Source: Chloroflexi bacterium UBA6077 (lineage in GTDB: Bacteria; Chloroflexota; UBA6077). From it: a stretch of DNA of 64,000 bases. The first letter of the stretch is position 1. Each line of letters begins with the position of its first letter. Below are positions 1-8,548 of this stretch, one piece after another. Both the position numbers and the translations under genes were made by a program. Where the stretch lies: NCBI GenBank assembly GCA_002436065.1, contig DIXP01000008.1:133068-197067 (forward strand). The letters are read 5' to 3'. The notes beneath the pieces are model-generated. The model ran no database searches. It was not told where the DNA came from and worked only from the letters and a program-made list of their open reading frames with translations.

Positions 1-221
1 GAAAAGAGGCCGCGAAGAACCGAGAGGGCCAGCAGAAACGCCACACACAGTTCCCTCAGGAGTCCTGGACGGAGATAGACGCCGAGGGCACAGACAGCGA
101 GATGGCGGAGGGAAGAGAGGCCCAGGAACCCTTCTACACCCCCCTGGTCTCCGAGGCCGCGGAGCGCAAACTGAAGCAGAAGAAGGCAGCCAAAGAGGGG
201 GGCAAGAAGAAAGCCGCCTAG
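1..221 (+). CDS. C-terminal fragment of an unidentified protein
   Basis: An open frame enters from the left edge (codons in phase with position 3) and ends at TAG 219-221. The visible 72 residues are hydrophilic, rich in Glu and Gln and then very Lys/Ala-rich, ending KEGGKKKAA. No domain is recognisable. A basic low-complexity tail of this sort is common in nucleic-acid-binding or membrane-anchored proteins, but nothing here decides between them. Most of the gene lies outside the window. Confidence 0.5.
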   Translation, partial: KEAAKNREGQQKRHTQFPQESWTEIDAEGTDSEMAEGREAQEPFYTPLVSEAAERKLKQKKAAKEGGKKKAA

Positions 222-297
222 CCGTCCGTCCGCCAGATCCACGTCGCCTGTCGTGGACGTGGGCCCGCGCTCCCGAGAGCGACTCCGTCGCCAAACG

Positions 298-389
298 GAT
301 GTAGCCGCAACCTTTAGCTTGCGCGTAGCCCGGTGGGATAAAGCTGGCTCCCCAACTGGTACGCGCAAGCTAAAGCATGCGGCTACATC
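298..389. repeat. 92-bp inverted-repeat element
   Basis: Two 30-nt arms (298-327 and 360-389) are reverse complements except for three central bases. They begin GATGTAGCCGCA and end TTGCGCGTA, with a 32-nt spacer. The region 222-480 has no gene. This looks like a small non-autonomous palindromic element rather than a terminator, because no T-tract follows it on either side. Confidence 0.7.
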
Positions 390-427
390 AGGATGAGCGG
401 GCTCACGCCGCCCAAATGAATAGACGA

Positions 428-458
428 GACCGCCACGGTTCCCGAAACCGTGGCGGTC
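428..458 (-). terminator. hairpin terminator downstream of guaB
   Basis: A perfect 13-bp stem (428-440 with 446-458, GACCGCCACGGTT) with a 5-nt loop lies 26 nt beyond the guaB stop on the minus strand. Only a weak T-rich stretch follows, so termination is probable rather than certain. A near-identical hairpin follows ileS at 30592-30625. Confidence 0.6.
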
Positions 459-483
459 TGCCCAGTCTCTATATGTAGCGATC

Positions 484-1932
484 CTACCGTGAGTAGTTGG
501 GCGCCTCGCGAGTCAGATAGATGTCGTGGACGTGGCTCTCGCTCAAACTGGCCTGGGTGATCCTGATCATCCGGCCATTCTGCTTCAGCTCATCAATGGT
601 TCGGCAGCCAAGATAGCCCATACCTGAGCGCAGCCCACCGACCAGCTGGTGCAGGACCTGGGAGAGCGGACCCTTGTAGGATACACGCCCTTCGACGCCT
701 TCTGGGACCAACTTCTCACCCTCGGCCTGACCGTATCGATCCCGACCGAAGTACTTCATGGCTCCGAGGGATCCCATCCCCCGGTAGTCCTTGTACTGGT
801 CGCCCTGATAGACCACGACCTCCCCGGGGCTCTCCTCCACTCCAGCCAAGAGGCTGCCAAGCATCGCGCAGTCGGCACCGGCGCAAAGCGCCTTGGTCAC
901 GTCCCCGCTGAACTTGATCCCGCCATCGGCGATCAGAGGTACTTCACCCTGGGTTGCCTTCATGGCATCCATGATCGCCGTCAACTGTGGCACACCAGCG
1001 CCAGAAACCACACGAGTTGTGCAGATGGAGCCTGGCCCCATACCTACCTTGATGGCGTCGGCGCCGGCGTCGAGCAGCCGCTTCGCCCCATCGTACGTCG
1101 CGATGTTCCCACCCACTACCTGCACCTTGGGAAATCGCATCTTGAGGGTACTGACCGCTCGAACGACGTTGCGCGAGTCGCCATGAGCCGAGTCCACGGC
1201 AAGCACGTCGACCCCCGCCTCGATCAGCGCGGACGCGCGCTGTATGAGGTCCTCGCCGACCCCCACGGCTGCCCCAACCAGGAGCCGTCCGAGGGGGTCC
1301 TTGGCAGCATGAGGATAGCTGATCTTCTTCTGAATGTCCTTAACAGTGATCAGCCCCTTGAGAACACCCTGGTCGTCAACGATAGGGAGTTTCTCAATCT
1401 TATGCCGGTGCAAGATCTCTTTGGCCTGCTCGAGAGTGGTGCCAATGGGAGCCGTCACCAGCCCCCTGCTGGTCATCAACTCCTCAACCCGCTGCTCGCC
1501 GCCGGTCTCGAAGCGGATATCCCGATTGGTCAGGATACCCACCAACCGCATGACGTCGTCCACGATAGGCACACCGGAGATGTGGTACTGCTCCATGATG
1601 CGCCAGGCATCGGCGAGCGAGTCGTTGGGACTGAGGGTCACGGGGTTCACGATCATCCCACTCTCGGAACGCTTCACCTTGTCGACCTCTTCGGCCTGCC
1701 TCTCGAAGGTCATGCCCCGATGGATGAAGCCCATCCCGCCCTCTCTTGCCAGCGCGACGGCCATCCGGCTCTCCGTCACCGTGTCCATGGCAGATGAGAT
1801 GATAGGGATGTTGAGTGAGATCTCCCGAGTGAGTCTGGTGGTGATGGAGACCTCGGAGGGTACAACCTCCGAGTAGCTGGGGACCAGCAGTACATCGTCA
1901 AACGTGAGGCCTTCCGCTACGACCTTCTCCAT
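484..1932 (-). CDS. guaB: IMP dehydrogenase
   Basis: Catalyses NAD-dependent oxidation of IMP to XMP, the committed step of GMP synthesis in the cytoplasm. The 482-residue protein starts with the family's LTFDDVLLVP segment. It then carries a CBS-domain pair (about residues 95-205) and the (beta/alpha)8 barrel with the catalytic loop GPGSICTTRVV, whose Cys forms the thioimidate intermediate. Downstream come the flap and the phosphate-binding DGGI and MLGSLLAG segments. The length matches bacterial GuaB. It stands alone on the minus strand, with the tmRNA gene 63 nt upstream of its start and a hairpin after its stop. A long plus-strand frame over it is a shadow. Confidence 0.97.
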   Translation of the reverse strand: MEKVVAEGLTFDDVLLVPSYSEVVPSEVSITTRLTREISLNIPIISSAMDTVTESRMAVALAREGGMGFIHRGMTFERQAEEVDKVKRSESGMIVNPVTLSPNDSLADAWRIMEQYHISGVPIVDDVMRLVGILTNRDIRFETGGEQRVEELMTSRGLVTAPIGTTLEQAKEILHRHKIEKLPIVDDQGVLKGLITVKDIQKKISYPHAAKDPLGRLLVGAAVGVGEDLIQRASALIEAGVDVLAVDSAHGDSRNVVRAVSTLKMRFPKVQVVGGNIATYDGAKRLLDAGADAIKVGMGPGSICTTRVVSGAGVPQLTAIMDAMKATQGEVPLIADGGIKFSGDVTKALCAGADCAMLGSLLAGVEESPGEVVVYQGDQYKDYRGMGSLGAMKYFGRDRYGQAEGEKLVPEGVEGRVSYKGPLSQVLHQLVGGLRSGMGYLGCRTIDELKQNGRMIRITQASLSESHVHDIYLTREAPNYSR

Positions 1933-1995
1933 GAGCGCATCTTCCCCTTCTGACTATGGAAACGCCCCACCGAGGTATTCAGCAGGGCGATTTGA

Positions 1996-2352
1996 TGGTG
2001 GAGGCGGGGGAGAATCGAACTCCCCGTCCAGAGCGAGTTCACCGAGAATCTACTACAAGCTTAGTCAGCAATTGAGTTCTCGTCCGCAAAAGTCCTACTG
2101 ACGGGGCTTCATTGGACCAGCCCGCTAGTCTTAGGCAACCCTTAGCCGGCGGTCTGGGCTGCAGCATCTCGGCTTAGTGACGCCCGACCCCGACCCACCG
2201 AGATGAGGTCGGACGGACGCTCTCAGCGTTGTTACGCTGCGAGAGGAAGTGGTTCGTTGGCTGTTAAGCCGTTGCCACCTTTTTAACGAGGCGTGATGGC
2301 ACCTCGGCCTGCAATTCTCGCGTGTCGTCCCCTGTCGAAACCTGACGCCCCC
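1996..2352 (-). ncRNA. ssrA: transfer-messenger RNA
   Basis: Rescues stalled ribosomes and tags the unfinished peptide for proteolysis. The 5' end GGGGGCG (2352-2346) pairs with CGCCTCC before the encoded ACCA tail (1996-1999), forming the tRNA-like acceptor stem. The T-arm GTTCGATTC is present near the 3' end. The tag frame lies at 2261-2232: GCC AAC GAA CCA CTT CCT CTC GCA GCG TAA, giving ANEPLPLAA, which ends in the LAA degron read by ClpXP. Pseudoknot-like GC-rich stems fill the rest. The gene is adjacent to smpB, its protein partner, with 36 nt between them. Confidence 0.95.
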
Positions 2353-2388
2353 TTGTGTTGATGAAGGCCTTCTGGCCTCCTCGTCTGA

Positions 2389-2859
2389 CTACCCGCCGCG
2401 AACGGCCTCCTTCAGAGCCCGCTGTACCTCCCGCGCAGCCTCCCTTTGGGCGATGCTCTCGCGTTTGTCGTACTGCTTCTTCCCACGGCCCAGCCCCACG
2501 GCCACCTTGATGTGACCCTTCCGGTCGTACATCCTCAGCGGGATCATGGTCTTCCCCGCATCCTTCACCGAGCTGGCCAACCGGGATATCTCACTCTTGT
2601 GGAGAAGCAGCTTGCGCGGCCTTCCAGTCTCGTGGTTGAACCGGTTGCCCTGGTCGTAGGTGGCGATGTAGCTGTTGTAAAGCCAGATCTCGCCGTCCTT
2701 CGGCTTGGCGTAGCTATCCCGCAGGTTAACCTTGCCCTCGCGAACCGACTTCACCTCGGTCCCCGTGAGGGCTATCCCCGCCTCCACGGTCTCCAGTATC
2801 TCGTAGTCGTGGAAGGCTTTTCTATTTGAAGCAAATTGGCGTTCCGGTCGTTCAGACAT
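2389..2859 (-). CDS. smpB: SsrA-binding protein SmpB
   Basis: Binds the tRNA-like domain of tmRNA and brings it to stalled ribosomes. At 156 residues it has the normal length. It contains the family segments ASNRKAFHDYEI, AGIALTGTEVKS, LRDSYAKP and KSEISRL, followed by the basic tail GKKQYDKRESIAQREA that enters the decoding centre. It lies immediately upstream of ssrA on the same strand, a common pairing. A TATAAT box (minus strand 2870-2865) sits only 5 nt before the ATG, so the message would be leaderless or nearly so. No Shine-Dalgarno site is seen. Confidence 0.96.
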   Translation of the reverse strand: MSERPERQFASNRKAFHDYEILETVEAGIALTGTEVKSVREGKVNLRDSYAKPKDGEIWLYNSYIATYDQGNRFNHETGRPRKLLLHKSEISRLASSVKDAGKTMIPLRMYDRKGHIKVAVGLGRGKKQYDKRESIAQREAAREVQRALKEAVRGG

Positions 2860-2864
2860 ACTAC

Positions 2865-2893
2865 ATTATATCAGACGGCGTGCCGAAGAGCCA
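2865..2893 (-). promoter_or_regulatory. likely smpB promoter, leaderless
   Basis: On the minus strand a perfect TATAAT (2870-2865) ends 5 nt before the smpB ATG, with a weaker TTGGCT-like -35 about 18 nt further up. A start site 6-7 nt past the -10 would fall on the start codon itself. Confidence 0.45.
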
Positions 2894-2907
2894 AATCCAG
2901 CCCGGCG

Positions 2908-4113
2908 TCACCGCTGACCTCCCAATAGCACATCAACTGCCTTCTGGAGTTGCACATCGTCTCCCTCTGCTACTTCAGTCGAGAGGCTCACGGCTACATC
3001 GGGCGTTAGCCCCACGCCGTCGATGGGGCGATCCTTTGGGGTGTGCCAACGGGCAATGGTGATGTGCACGCTGGAGCCATCGCTCAAGGAGCGGACGCTC
3101 TGCATCGAGCCCTTGCCGAAGCTCTTCTCGCCCACCAGCAAAGCCCTCCCGTGATCCTGAAGCGCTCCAGCCACTATCTCCGCGGCGCTCGCACTGCCGC
3201 GATCCATCAACACCACCAGCGGGGTCTCGGTAGCCAGGCCGCCGGCCTTAGCCCTGTACTCCCGACGATCTCCGTTGGCCCTCACCTCATGGAGGACCAC
3301 CCCGTCGGACAGAAACTGGCTCGCCACCTCCACCGCCGAGGCCAGGTATCCCCCAGGGTTGGATCTCAGGTCGAGAACCAGCCCCTTTGGCCTCTCCCTC
3401 AACAGCTCCTGAAGCACACGTACCAATTCGCCCCGGGTCTGCACCCCGAATTGGCTCACCCGCACATAGCCCACGCCCTGAGGCAGCATCTTCCCGCGAA
3501 CCGACTCCACCTTGATCTCAGCACGCATCACTTCGAAGACGAGAGGCTCGGCAGAGCCTTCGCGGACCACTGTGAGGCTTACATTGGTACCTTTCGGGCC
3601 CCTTATGAAAGACACGGCCTGAACCATGGTGAGCCCAGCCAGCGATTTCCCGTCCGCATGGGTGACGACGTCACCCGCCTTGAGACCAACCTTCTCGCCG
3701 GGCGACCCCTCCTGCGGTGCGACTATCCTCAGCTTCCCGTCGGCCTTCATCTCCACGAACACGCCGATACCCTCAAACCCGCCTCGAAGCTGGGTTTCGC
3801 TGATCTGTTGTTCCTGCGGGTCCACGAACTGGGTGTGCTGATCGCCCAGGGTCTGCAGCATGCCCCGAATGGCGCCGTACGTAATCTTGGTTGGGTCGAT
3901 GGCCTCGGGCCTGTAGAACTCCTTCTCCACCCAGGAGAGGGCTTCCCAGAACAGCTTGAACCTCTCCGAGAGTTCATCGCCAGGCAGAGCCCGAGTGGCG
4001 GCCGGCGCGGCGGAAACGGTACGCTGGCTTGCCCCATACCCGGCCAGGAAGGAAACGCCGGCCACCAGCACCAGCACGAGGGCGAGGATGAAGCTCTTCA
4101 GGGTTCTGGACAC
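2908..4113 (-). CDS. ctpA: carboxyl-terminal processing protease (S41)
   Basis: Serine protease that trims or degrades exported and cell-envelope proteins. The 401-residue protein opens with a signal/anchor helix (about residues 8-27, FILALVLVLVAGVSFLAGYG). A PDZ domain follows (about 115-200, with EGIGVFVEMK and GLKAGDVVTHADG), then the S41 catalytic domain. The Ser is in GSASAAEIV and the general-base Lys in GEKSFGKGSMQ. The substrate segment LDLRSNPGGYL is intact. It lies 48 nt upstream of smpB on the same strand and may share a transcript. The specific substrate cannot be told from sequence. Confidence 0.93.
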   Translation of the reverse strand: MSRTLKSFILALVLVLVAGVSFLAGYGASQRTVSAAPAATRALPGDELSERFKLFWEALSWVEKEFYRPEAIDPTKITYGAIRGMLQTLGDQHTQFVDPQEQQISETQLRGGFEGIGVFVEMKADGKLRIVAPQEGSPGEKVGLKAGDVVTHADGKSLAGLTMVQAVSFIRGPKGTNVSLTVVREGSAEPLVFEVMRAEIKVESVRGKMLPQGVGYVRVSQFGVQTRGELVRVLQELLRERPKGLVLDLRSNPGGYLASAVEVASQFLSDGVVLHEVRANGDRREYRAKAGGLATETPLVVLMDRGSASAAEIVAGALQDHGRALLVGEKSFGKGSMQSVRSLSDGSSVHITIARWHTPKDRPIDGVGLTPDVAVSLSTEVAEGDDVQLQKAVDVLLGGQR

Positions 4114-4248
4114 CTAGAGGCCCCCGGAATAGCGATGCGGGGACAGTGCACCCTCTGCCCCCATGGCCATACAGCTTGAGGAGTGTAGCAGTTCGCCATC
4201 TGCCTCCGCAACGAGGCCCGCCTGAAGAGGAAAGCCATGGGGTAGGGG

Positions 4249-4890
4249 CTAATGGCCCTCCACCAGCACGACCCGTGCGGGCGCCCCATCTGCTCCTGCG
4301 ACCCGTAGCGGCAGACACGCCAGCCAGTAAGGCCCCTCCGGGACCGCCCGGAGGTCGAGCCCCTCCACCACGACGATACCCCGCGCCAGCAGCAGATGGT
4401 GCACCGGAAGGTCTTCGGCTTCGAGCGGGTCTATAGACAGGTAGTCGATACCGGCCAGCTCTATGCCACGGTCCGCGATCCACTGTGCGCCGTCGGGCTC
4501 CAGCGCCACGAAATCCGTGACGAAGCCAATCGGAGCGCGATCCCACAGCTCACTATTGGCCGTGCGTAGCAGTAGGCGTCGCGTTCCCGACGGAATCCCA
4601 GCGGCAGAGAGGGTGGTCGCGCCGATCCTTCGAATGGCCGAAGGTACGTGGCAAACCCAGACGTCACCGATCAGTACTTCCAGCGGAAGACGGTCCACCG
4701 GCATTGCGCCCGATAGAACGTGGCTGGGTGCATCCACGTGGGTGCCTGTGTGGCTGCCCAGTCGCAGCGAGGACACACTCGCTGCGTCTCCTGCCCCGAT
4801 GCTGCTTACGGGCTCGACCAGCGGCACCGGGTCCCCAGGCCACACGGGCATCCCCGCTGAGATCGGCAGCGTGACGTCGTAGATCCTCAC
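4249..4890 (-). CDS. cyclase / kynurenine formamidase-like hydrolase
   Basis: A metal-dependent hydrolase of the cyclase (arylformamidase-like) family, 213 residues. The signature GSHTGTHVDAPSHV (about residues 65-78) supplies the His and Asp metal ligands. The family core from DVTLPISAGMPVWPGDP onward is continuous. Members open formyl-kynurenine, cyclic imides or related amides, and nothing nearby is a tryptophan-degradation gene, so the substrate is unknown. The GTG start overlaps the recombinase stop by 4 nt (GTGA), so the two are probably translated together. Confidence 0.85.
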   Translation of the reverse strand: MRIYDVTLPISAGMPVWPGDPVPLVEPVSSIGAGDAASVSSLRLGSHTGTHVDAPSHVLSGAMPVDRLPLEVLIGDVWVCHVPSAIRRIGATTLSAAGIPSGTRRLLLRTANSELWDRAPIGFVTDFVALEPDGAQWIADRGIELAGIDYLSIDPLEAEDLPVHHLLLARGIVVVEGLDLRAVPEGPYWLACLPLRVAGADGAPARVVLVEGH

Positions 4891-5963
4891 CCCTCGACCC
4901 CCTTGTGCCGAGCCGGAGGGCGCCGACTGCCGGTGCCCTCCCTGTCCATATCGATCTCGGCTGCCAACTCCTCGGGCGTGGCGCTGTAGCGCTCGAAGGC
5001 GCTCCGCAGGTGGGACACCTCGTAGTGGGCGTAGATCTTCTTCGTCGTCTCCGGCGAGGCATGGCCGAGGATGTCTTGCACTTCCGAGAGCTTCGCCCCG
5101 CGGTTCAGCATGGTGCTCGCCTTGGCGTGCCGGAAGTCGTGAGTCGACACCTCCACACCCGCCAAACCCGCGTACTTCTTTACTATGCGCCAGATGGCCT
5201 GCGGCGGCAGGCGGTAGTTCTGTCCACCCTGCACCGGCTTGCCTCGCCGCGCGTCGTGACGGATGAAGAGAGGCGCGTACCGGTCGGCACGGGTGGCCAG
5301 GTACTCGCGTATAGCGGCCAACGCCTCCTCGGTGAAGAAGACCACTCGCTCCTTATCGCCCTTGCCAGTGATCAACGCCTGGCTCGACCAGCCATCGTCC
5401 ACATCCTGCCGGTTGAGGCGAGACACCTCCTCACGCCGCATGCCAGTAGCGAACAGGGTATGCAGAACCGCCCTGTCCCTGAGCAGCTCGAGCCGCTTCG
5501 GCTGGTTCTTGGGAGTGGGTTCGGGTAGGGGAAGGTTGTTTACATAAAGTACCACCTTGGGGAGGCGGCGGTCGGTGCGGGGGGTCTTGTAGCTGCCCTT
5601 GCCCATGACCTCCTGCAGCCCTGCACGGATCTGCTCAAAACTGACCTCGGGTGAGAGCAGCTTCCTGCGAGCCAAGAACCGAAAGAACGCCCTCGTGCCG
5701 GCGATGTAGGTGGTGATGGTGGCCCGCCGGTCCCGGCCGTACCCGTCCACCAGCCAGCCGTAGAACCGCTCCAGGATCTCAGGCGGTAGATCCTTCGCCA
5801 CGGCTCCGCGGTCCGTGCGGTCGTCCACTAGGAACTCGGCGAAGCGCTTGAGTGACTTGCCATAGGTGGCGATGGTCTCGGGCGACTTGCCGACCATGGC
5901 CTGAAGGAACTCCTGGATCTGGGACTCGATGGCCAGTGGTAGTTGCGCGTTCGGACCAGCCAA
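4887..5963 (-). CDS. tyrosine recombinase, XerC/XerD-like
   Basis: A site-specific DNA recombinase. The N-terminal SAM-like core-binding domain (about the first 110 residues) is followed by the catalytic domain. That domain shows the first Arg in ATGMRREEVSRL, HDFRHAKA carrying the His-x-x-Arg pair, GHAS, and the nucleophile in TKKIYAHYE. I chose TTG at 5963 because GAGGAGG lies 5 nt before it, giving 358 residues. A GTG at 5990 is in frame but lacks a ribosome site. An extra acidic tail follows the catalytic Tyr. There are no phage genes, no att-like repeats and no tRNA next to it. A chromosomal Xer-like or orphan integrase role is possible, and the coupling to a cyclase gene is odd. Confidence 0.85.
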   Translation of the reverse strand: MAGPNAQLPLAIESQIQEFLQAMVGKSPETIATYGKSLKRFAEFLVDDRTDRGAVAKDLPPEILERFYGWLVDGYGRDRRATITTYIAGTRAFFRFLARRKLLSPEVSFEQIRAGLQEVMGKGSYKTPRTDRRLPKVVLYVNNLPLPEPTPKNQPKRLELLRDRAVLHTLFATGMRREEVSRLNRQDVDDGWSSQALITGKGDKERVVFFTEEALAAIREYLATRADRYAPLFIRHDARRGKPVQGGQNYRLPPQAIWRIVKKYAGLAGVEVSTHDFRHAKASTMLNRGAKLSEVQDILGHASPETTKKIYAHYEVSHLRSAFERYSATPEELAAEIDMDREGTGSRRPPARHKGVEG

Positions 5964-6056
5964 GGAAACCTCCTCTTGGACAAGCCTCACATTGGGTCAT
6001 GCTAGTTAATGTGAATTACATGACATGAACACAATAGCGGATGCTCTCCGCGGAAA

Positions 6057-6968
6057 TCAAGCCCTCCCGTCTCGACAGGCATCGATTATGCGAGCCATCA
6101 ATTCCCGGGCGGGCGGCGACAAATAGGCTCCCCTTTTCACCACCATCCCATAGGGGCGCTTGGGAAATTCGTCACCCATGGGGATCACGGCCAAACCCGA
6201 GTCATGAGTCGATACAGAAACCCGCGGGGCAACGGCTATCCCAAGACCAAGGCTCACCGCCCTCTTGACGTCCGCCCACCGATCCACTTCCAAGGCTACC
6301 TTCAGCGTAAGGCCCCTCTGCAGGAACCTATCGTCGATCATCTTCTGCATAGCCGACTGCTTCGCCAGTCGCACGAATGGATAGCGCACTATCTCCTCCA
6401 GGAGATTCCCCTCGAATCCCTCCGCTAACGCGTGGCCGGATGGAGTGATTAGAACAATGGGATCCCAGAGAAACTCCCTGTAGCTGAGGTCTGGCCAGAG
6501 GCTGGCCATGGAGACGACACCAAAATCCGCCAGGTCTCTGGACACCATCTCGTGAGGAGAAGGGCGCGACAGGACGGTAAGGGTAACCTGTGGCCTCTTC
6601 TCCTTAAACTGCTTCAGGACACCGCTGAGGAATTCGTACCCGAGGCTCTCGCTAACGGAAACCGTGACCCTGGCTACAGGTAGTCCTCCGGACTGCTCGT
6701 CGAAATCCTCCTGTAGCTTCTCCAAGCCCTCCAATAGAGGCGCCACCAGGTCAAACAGCACACGGCCCCGAGGTGTCAATTCCACCCCCCGAGCCTGTCG
6801 CTTGAACAGCGTTCCTAACTGTCTCTCCAACTCCTTGATGTGGTTACTGACCGTTGGTTGTCCAGCATAGTAGACCTTGTCAGCCGCCACCGTGAAGTTC
6901 CTGTAGACCGCCGCATAATAGAAGGACCGCAGGTGCTGCGGATTGAGGCAAAAGCTCGGAACAACCAT
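6057..6968 (-). CDS. LysR-type transcriptional regulator
   Basis: The 303-residue protein has an N-terminal winged helix-turn-helix (about residues 5-65, LRSFYYAAVYRNFTVAADK then QPTVSNHIKELERQLGTLF). A periplasmic-binding-like effector domain follows (about 92-300). The ATG at 6968 is preceded by GGAGG with good spacing. It is divergent from the catabolic cluster that starts at 7146, the usual layout for a LysR protein controlling the neighbouring operon in response to a pathway metabolite. The inducer is not known. Confidence 0.92.
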   Translation of the reverse strand: MVVPSFCLNPQHLRSFYYAAVYRNFTVAADKVYYAGQPTVSNHIKELERQLGTLFKRQARGVELTPRGRVLFDLVAPLLEGLEKLQEDFDEQSGGLPVARVTVSVSESLGYEFLSGVLKQFKEKRPQVTLTVLSRPSPHEMVSRDLADFGVVSMASLWPDLSYREFLWDPIVLITPSGHALAEGFEGNLLEEIVRYPFVRLAKQSAMQKMIDDRFLQRGLTLKVALEVDRWADVKRAVSLGLGIAVAPRVSVSTHDSGLAVIPMGDEFPKRPYGMVVKRGAYLSPPARELMARIIDACRDGRA

Positions 6969-7145
6969 GCGACCTCCGAATCATCAAGACATCATGAATT
7001 GGAATGTCTACTATTCTGTTCCCCTGCTATCTTACATGCCAAGGGCGTGTATGATCAAGCGTGTAGACGTTGCGGTCCGCGACCGAGTCTCAGCACTCGT
7101 CTCAACCCTCTTCGAGGCATCCTTTTTCGATCCGGGAGGGGAAGC
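6969..7145. promoter_or_regulatory. divergent control region between the LysR gene and the catabolic cluster
   Basis: A 177-bp AT-richer gap between two divergent starts. It includes the short palindrome-like stretch around 6985-7005 (CATCAAGACATCATGAATTG). LysR proteins bind T-N11-A sites in such gaps. I cannot assign a single site. GGGAGGGG at 7135-7142 is the ribosome site of the first cluster gene. Confidence 0.4.
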
Positions 7146-7868
7146 ATGGAAATCTCCAAAGAAGTCTGCACAGGATGCGGGGTCTGCCTGCCCTACTGCG
7201 TCGTCGGCGCCATCGCCATGGACGATGGTGCCGCCTCTATCGACCTGGACGGGTGTGTCGAATGTGGATCCTGCATCCGGAACGCGCCCTGTCCCACACA
7301 AGCCTTTCTACAGCCCCGTCTCCAATGGCCCAGGGCAGTGCGGCAGTGGTTCAGCGACAATCTGGTACCAATGCCCGACCATGCCACTATGGGCGCCGGG
7401 CGTGGGGTCATTGAGGTAAAGACCAACGACCGCACCAACTACTATAAGCCGGGGGAGGTGGGTTTCTTCATTGAGATGGGCCGACCCGGAGTGTCCTCCA
7501 GCCTGAGAGACGTCGAGGAGATGGTGCGGGCATTTGCGCAACGAGGGTACCAGTTGGTTGACTACAACTCCCTTGCTCCTCTAGTGGCAGACTGGAAGAC
7601 AGGCAAGCTCAAGAGCGAGGTCCTGGAAGAGAGAGTGCTGTCCGCCACTCTGGAGTTCCGCGCCACCCTGGCAGACGTTCCCGAGATGATAGCCGTCTTG
7701 CGCGAGGTGGAGAGGCAGGTGGATACGGTGTTCTCCGTAGGCGTCATGTGCTGCGCCGACCCGCCCTACACAATCCCGATCATGCCAATCCTCAGAGACC
7801 TGGGTGTGCCTGTGCGACCCAATGCCAAAATCAACGTTGGCCTGGGCAAGCCACTAGCGAAAGGGTAA
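7146..7868 (+). CDS. [4Fe-4S] ferredoxin-domain protein, copy 1
   Basis: A 240-residue protein with a two-cluster ferredoxin domain at the N-terminus (about residues 8-55). The first motif is CTGCGVCLPYC. The second, CVECGSCIRNAPCP, has one extra residue before its last Cys. About 185 residues follow that I do not recognise, including GRGVIEVKTNDRTNYY, EMGRPGVSSSL, a Cys pair in GVMCCAD, and NAKINVGLGKPL. The start is ATG 7146 behind GGGAGGGG. A paralogue lies at 14147 with the same architecture (FSD, GAGRGV, NDRT-YY, GRPGVS, NAKINVGLG). It probably passes electrons to or from an enzyme of the cluster, but the partner is unknown. Confidence 0.75.
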   Translation: MEISKEVCTGCGVCLPYCVVGAIAMDDGAASIDLDGCVECGSCIRNAPCPTQAFLQPRLQWPRAVRQWFSDNLVPMPDHATMGAGRGVIEVKTNDRTNYYKPGEVGFFIEMGRPGVSSSLRDVEEMVRAFAQRGYQLVDYNSLAPLVADWKTGKLKSEVLEERVLSATLEFRATLADVPEMIAVLREVERQVDTVFSVGVMCCADPPYTIPIMPILRDLGVPVRPNAKINVGLGKPLAKG

Positions 7869-7879
7869 GGAGGGCCAAT

Positions 7880-8548
7880 GTGAGCCATTCGTTGCATCGC
7901 CGGGGTGATGTCGAGCTTCTAAAGAGAGACTGGTTGTTGAAGGCGACCCCTGTCAAAGGCGTCGACAATGCCACTGAAGAGAGCAAGAAGGACTATCTCT
8001 CAAGAATCCGCGCAGTGTGTGATGTCACCGCGAAATACGCCATCAATATGGGTATTGGCCGGTCGGGATGCTTCGCATGTGGAGTAAGCCTTGAGGAGAT
8101 CAAGACCAGCTACGACAGAATAGGTGTTGCCGGCATCAGCTCCGCCGTAATGACGAGCAGGGAGGCAGTCAAAGCCTACCTACAGGAGCTAAAGGAGAAG
8201 GACTACGACATCTCCGTCTGCGTCTCGGGTCTCATCGAGGAGGTATTCGAGATTGGGCGCGAGATCGGGTTGCCACCCCACTCCATTCTGCTCTCCCTGG
8301 GAGTATGGGGCAAGAAGGAGTTGCTGCCTTCCGAGAATGTGCTGACCATCACAACCATGTGCGGGCATCACATGCTGGCTCCGAACCTGGTGGAATTCGT
8401 GGCGGCCCAGGTCAAGGCCGGCAACCTCCCCTTGATGGAAGCCGCTCACAGGTTGAGCCGGGTGTGTACGTGCGGCTCAATCAACGAACCGGCTGTGATC
8501 GAAGTCCTTCAGAAAATGGTTGCGGAAGGGAGCCCGAATGGAGACTAG
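7880..8548 (+). CDS. Cys-rich protein of unknown function, copy 1
   Basis: A 222-residue protein starting at GTG 7880, with AAGGAGG (7867-7873) overlapping the stop of the previous gene. No known family is recognised. It carries CFACG (middle), SGLIEEVFEIGREIGLPPHSILLSLG (shown in part), then TTMCGHH and CTCGSIN near the C-terminus. The four clustered Cys plus His could bind metal or an Fe-S cluster. The paralogue at 14896 is about one-third identical by eye. Always following the ferredoxin-domain gene, the two probably form one complex. Confidence 0.7.
   Translation: MSHSLHRRGDVELLKRDWLLKATPVKGVDNATEESKKDYLSRIRAVCDVTAKYAINMGIGRSGCFACGVSLEEIKTSYDRIGVAGISSAVMTSREAVKAYLQELKEKDYDISVCVSGLIEEVFEIGREIGLPPHSILLSLGVWGKKELLPSENVLTITTMCGHHMLAPNLVEFVAAQVKAGNLPLMEAAHRLSRVCTCGSINEPAVIEVLQKMVAEGSPNGD

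Noticed and set aside
649..1797. 382-codon plus-strand ORF antisense to guaB
   Set aside because: It mirrors guaB codon structure in a GC-rich genome, has no ribosome site and no recognisable motif.
4887..5990. Integrase of a prophage or genomic island
   Set aside because: No attachment repeats, tRNA target or phage genes lie near it.
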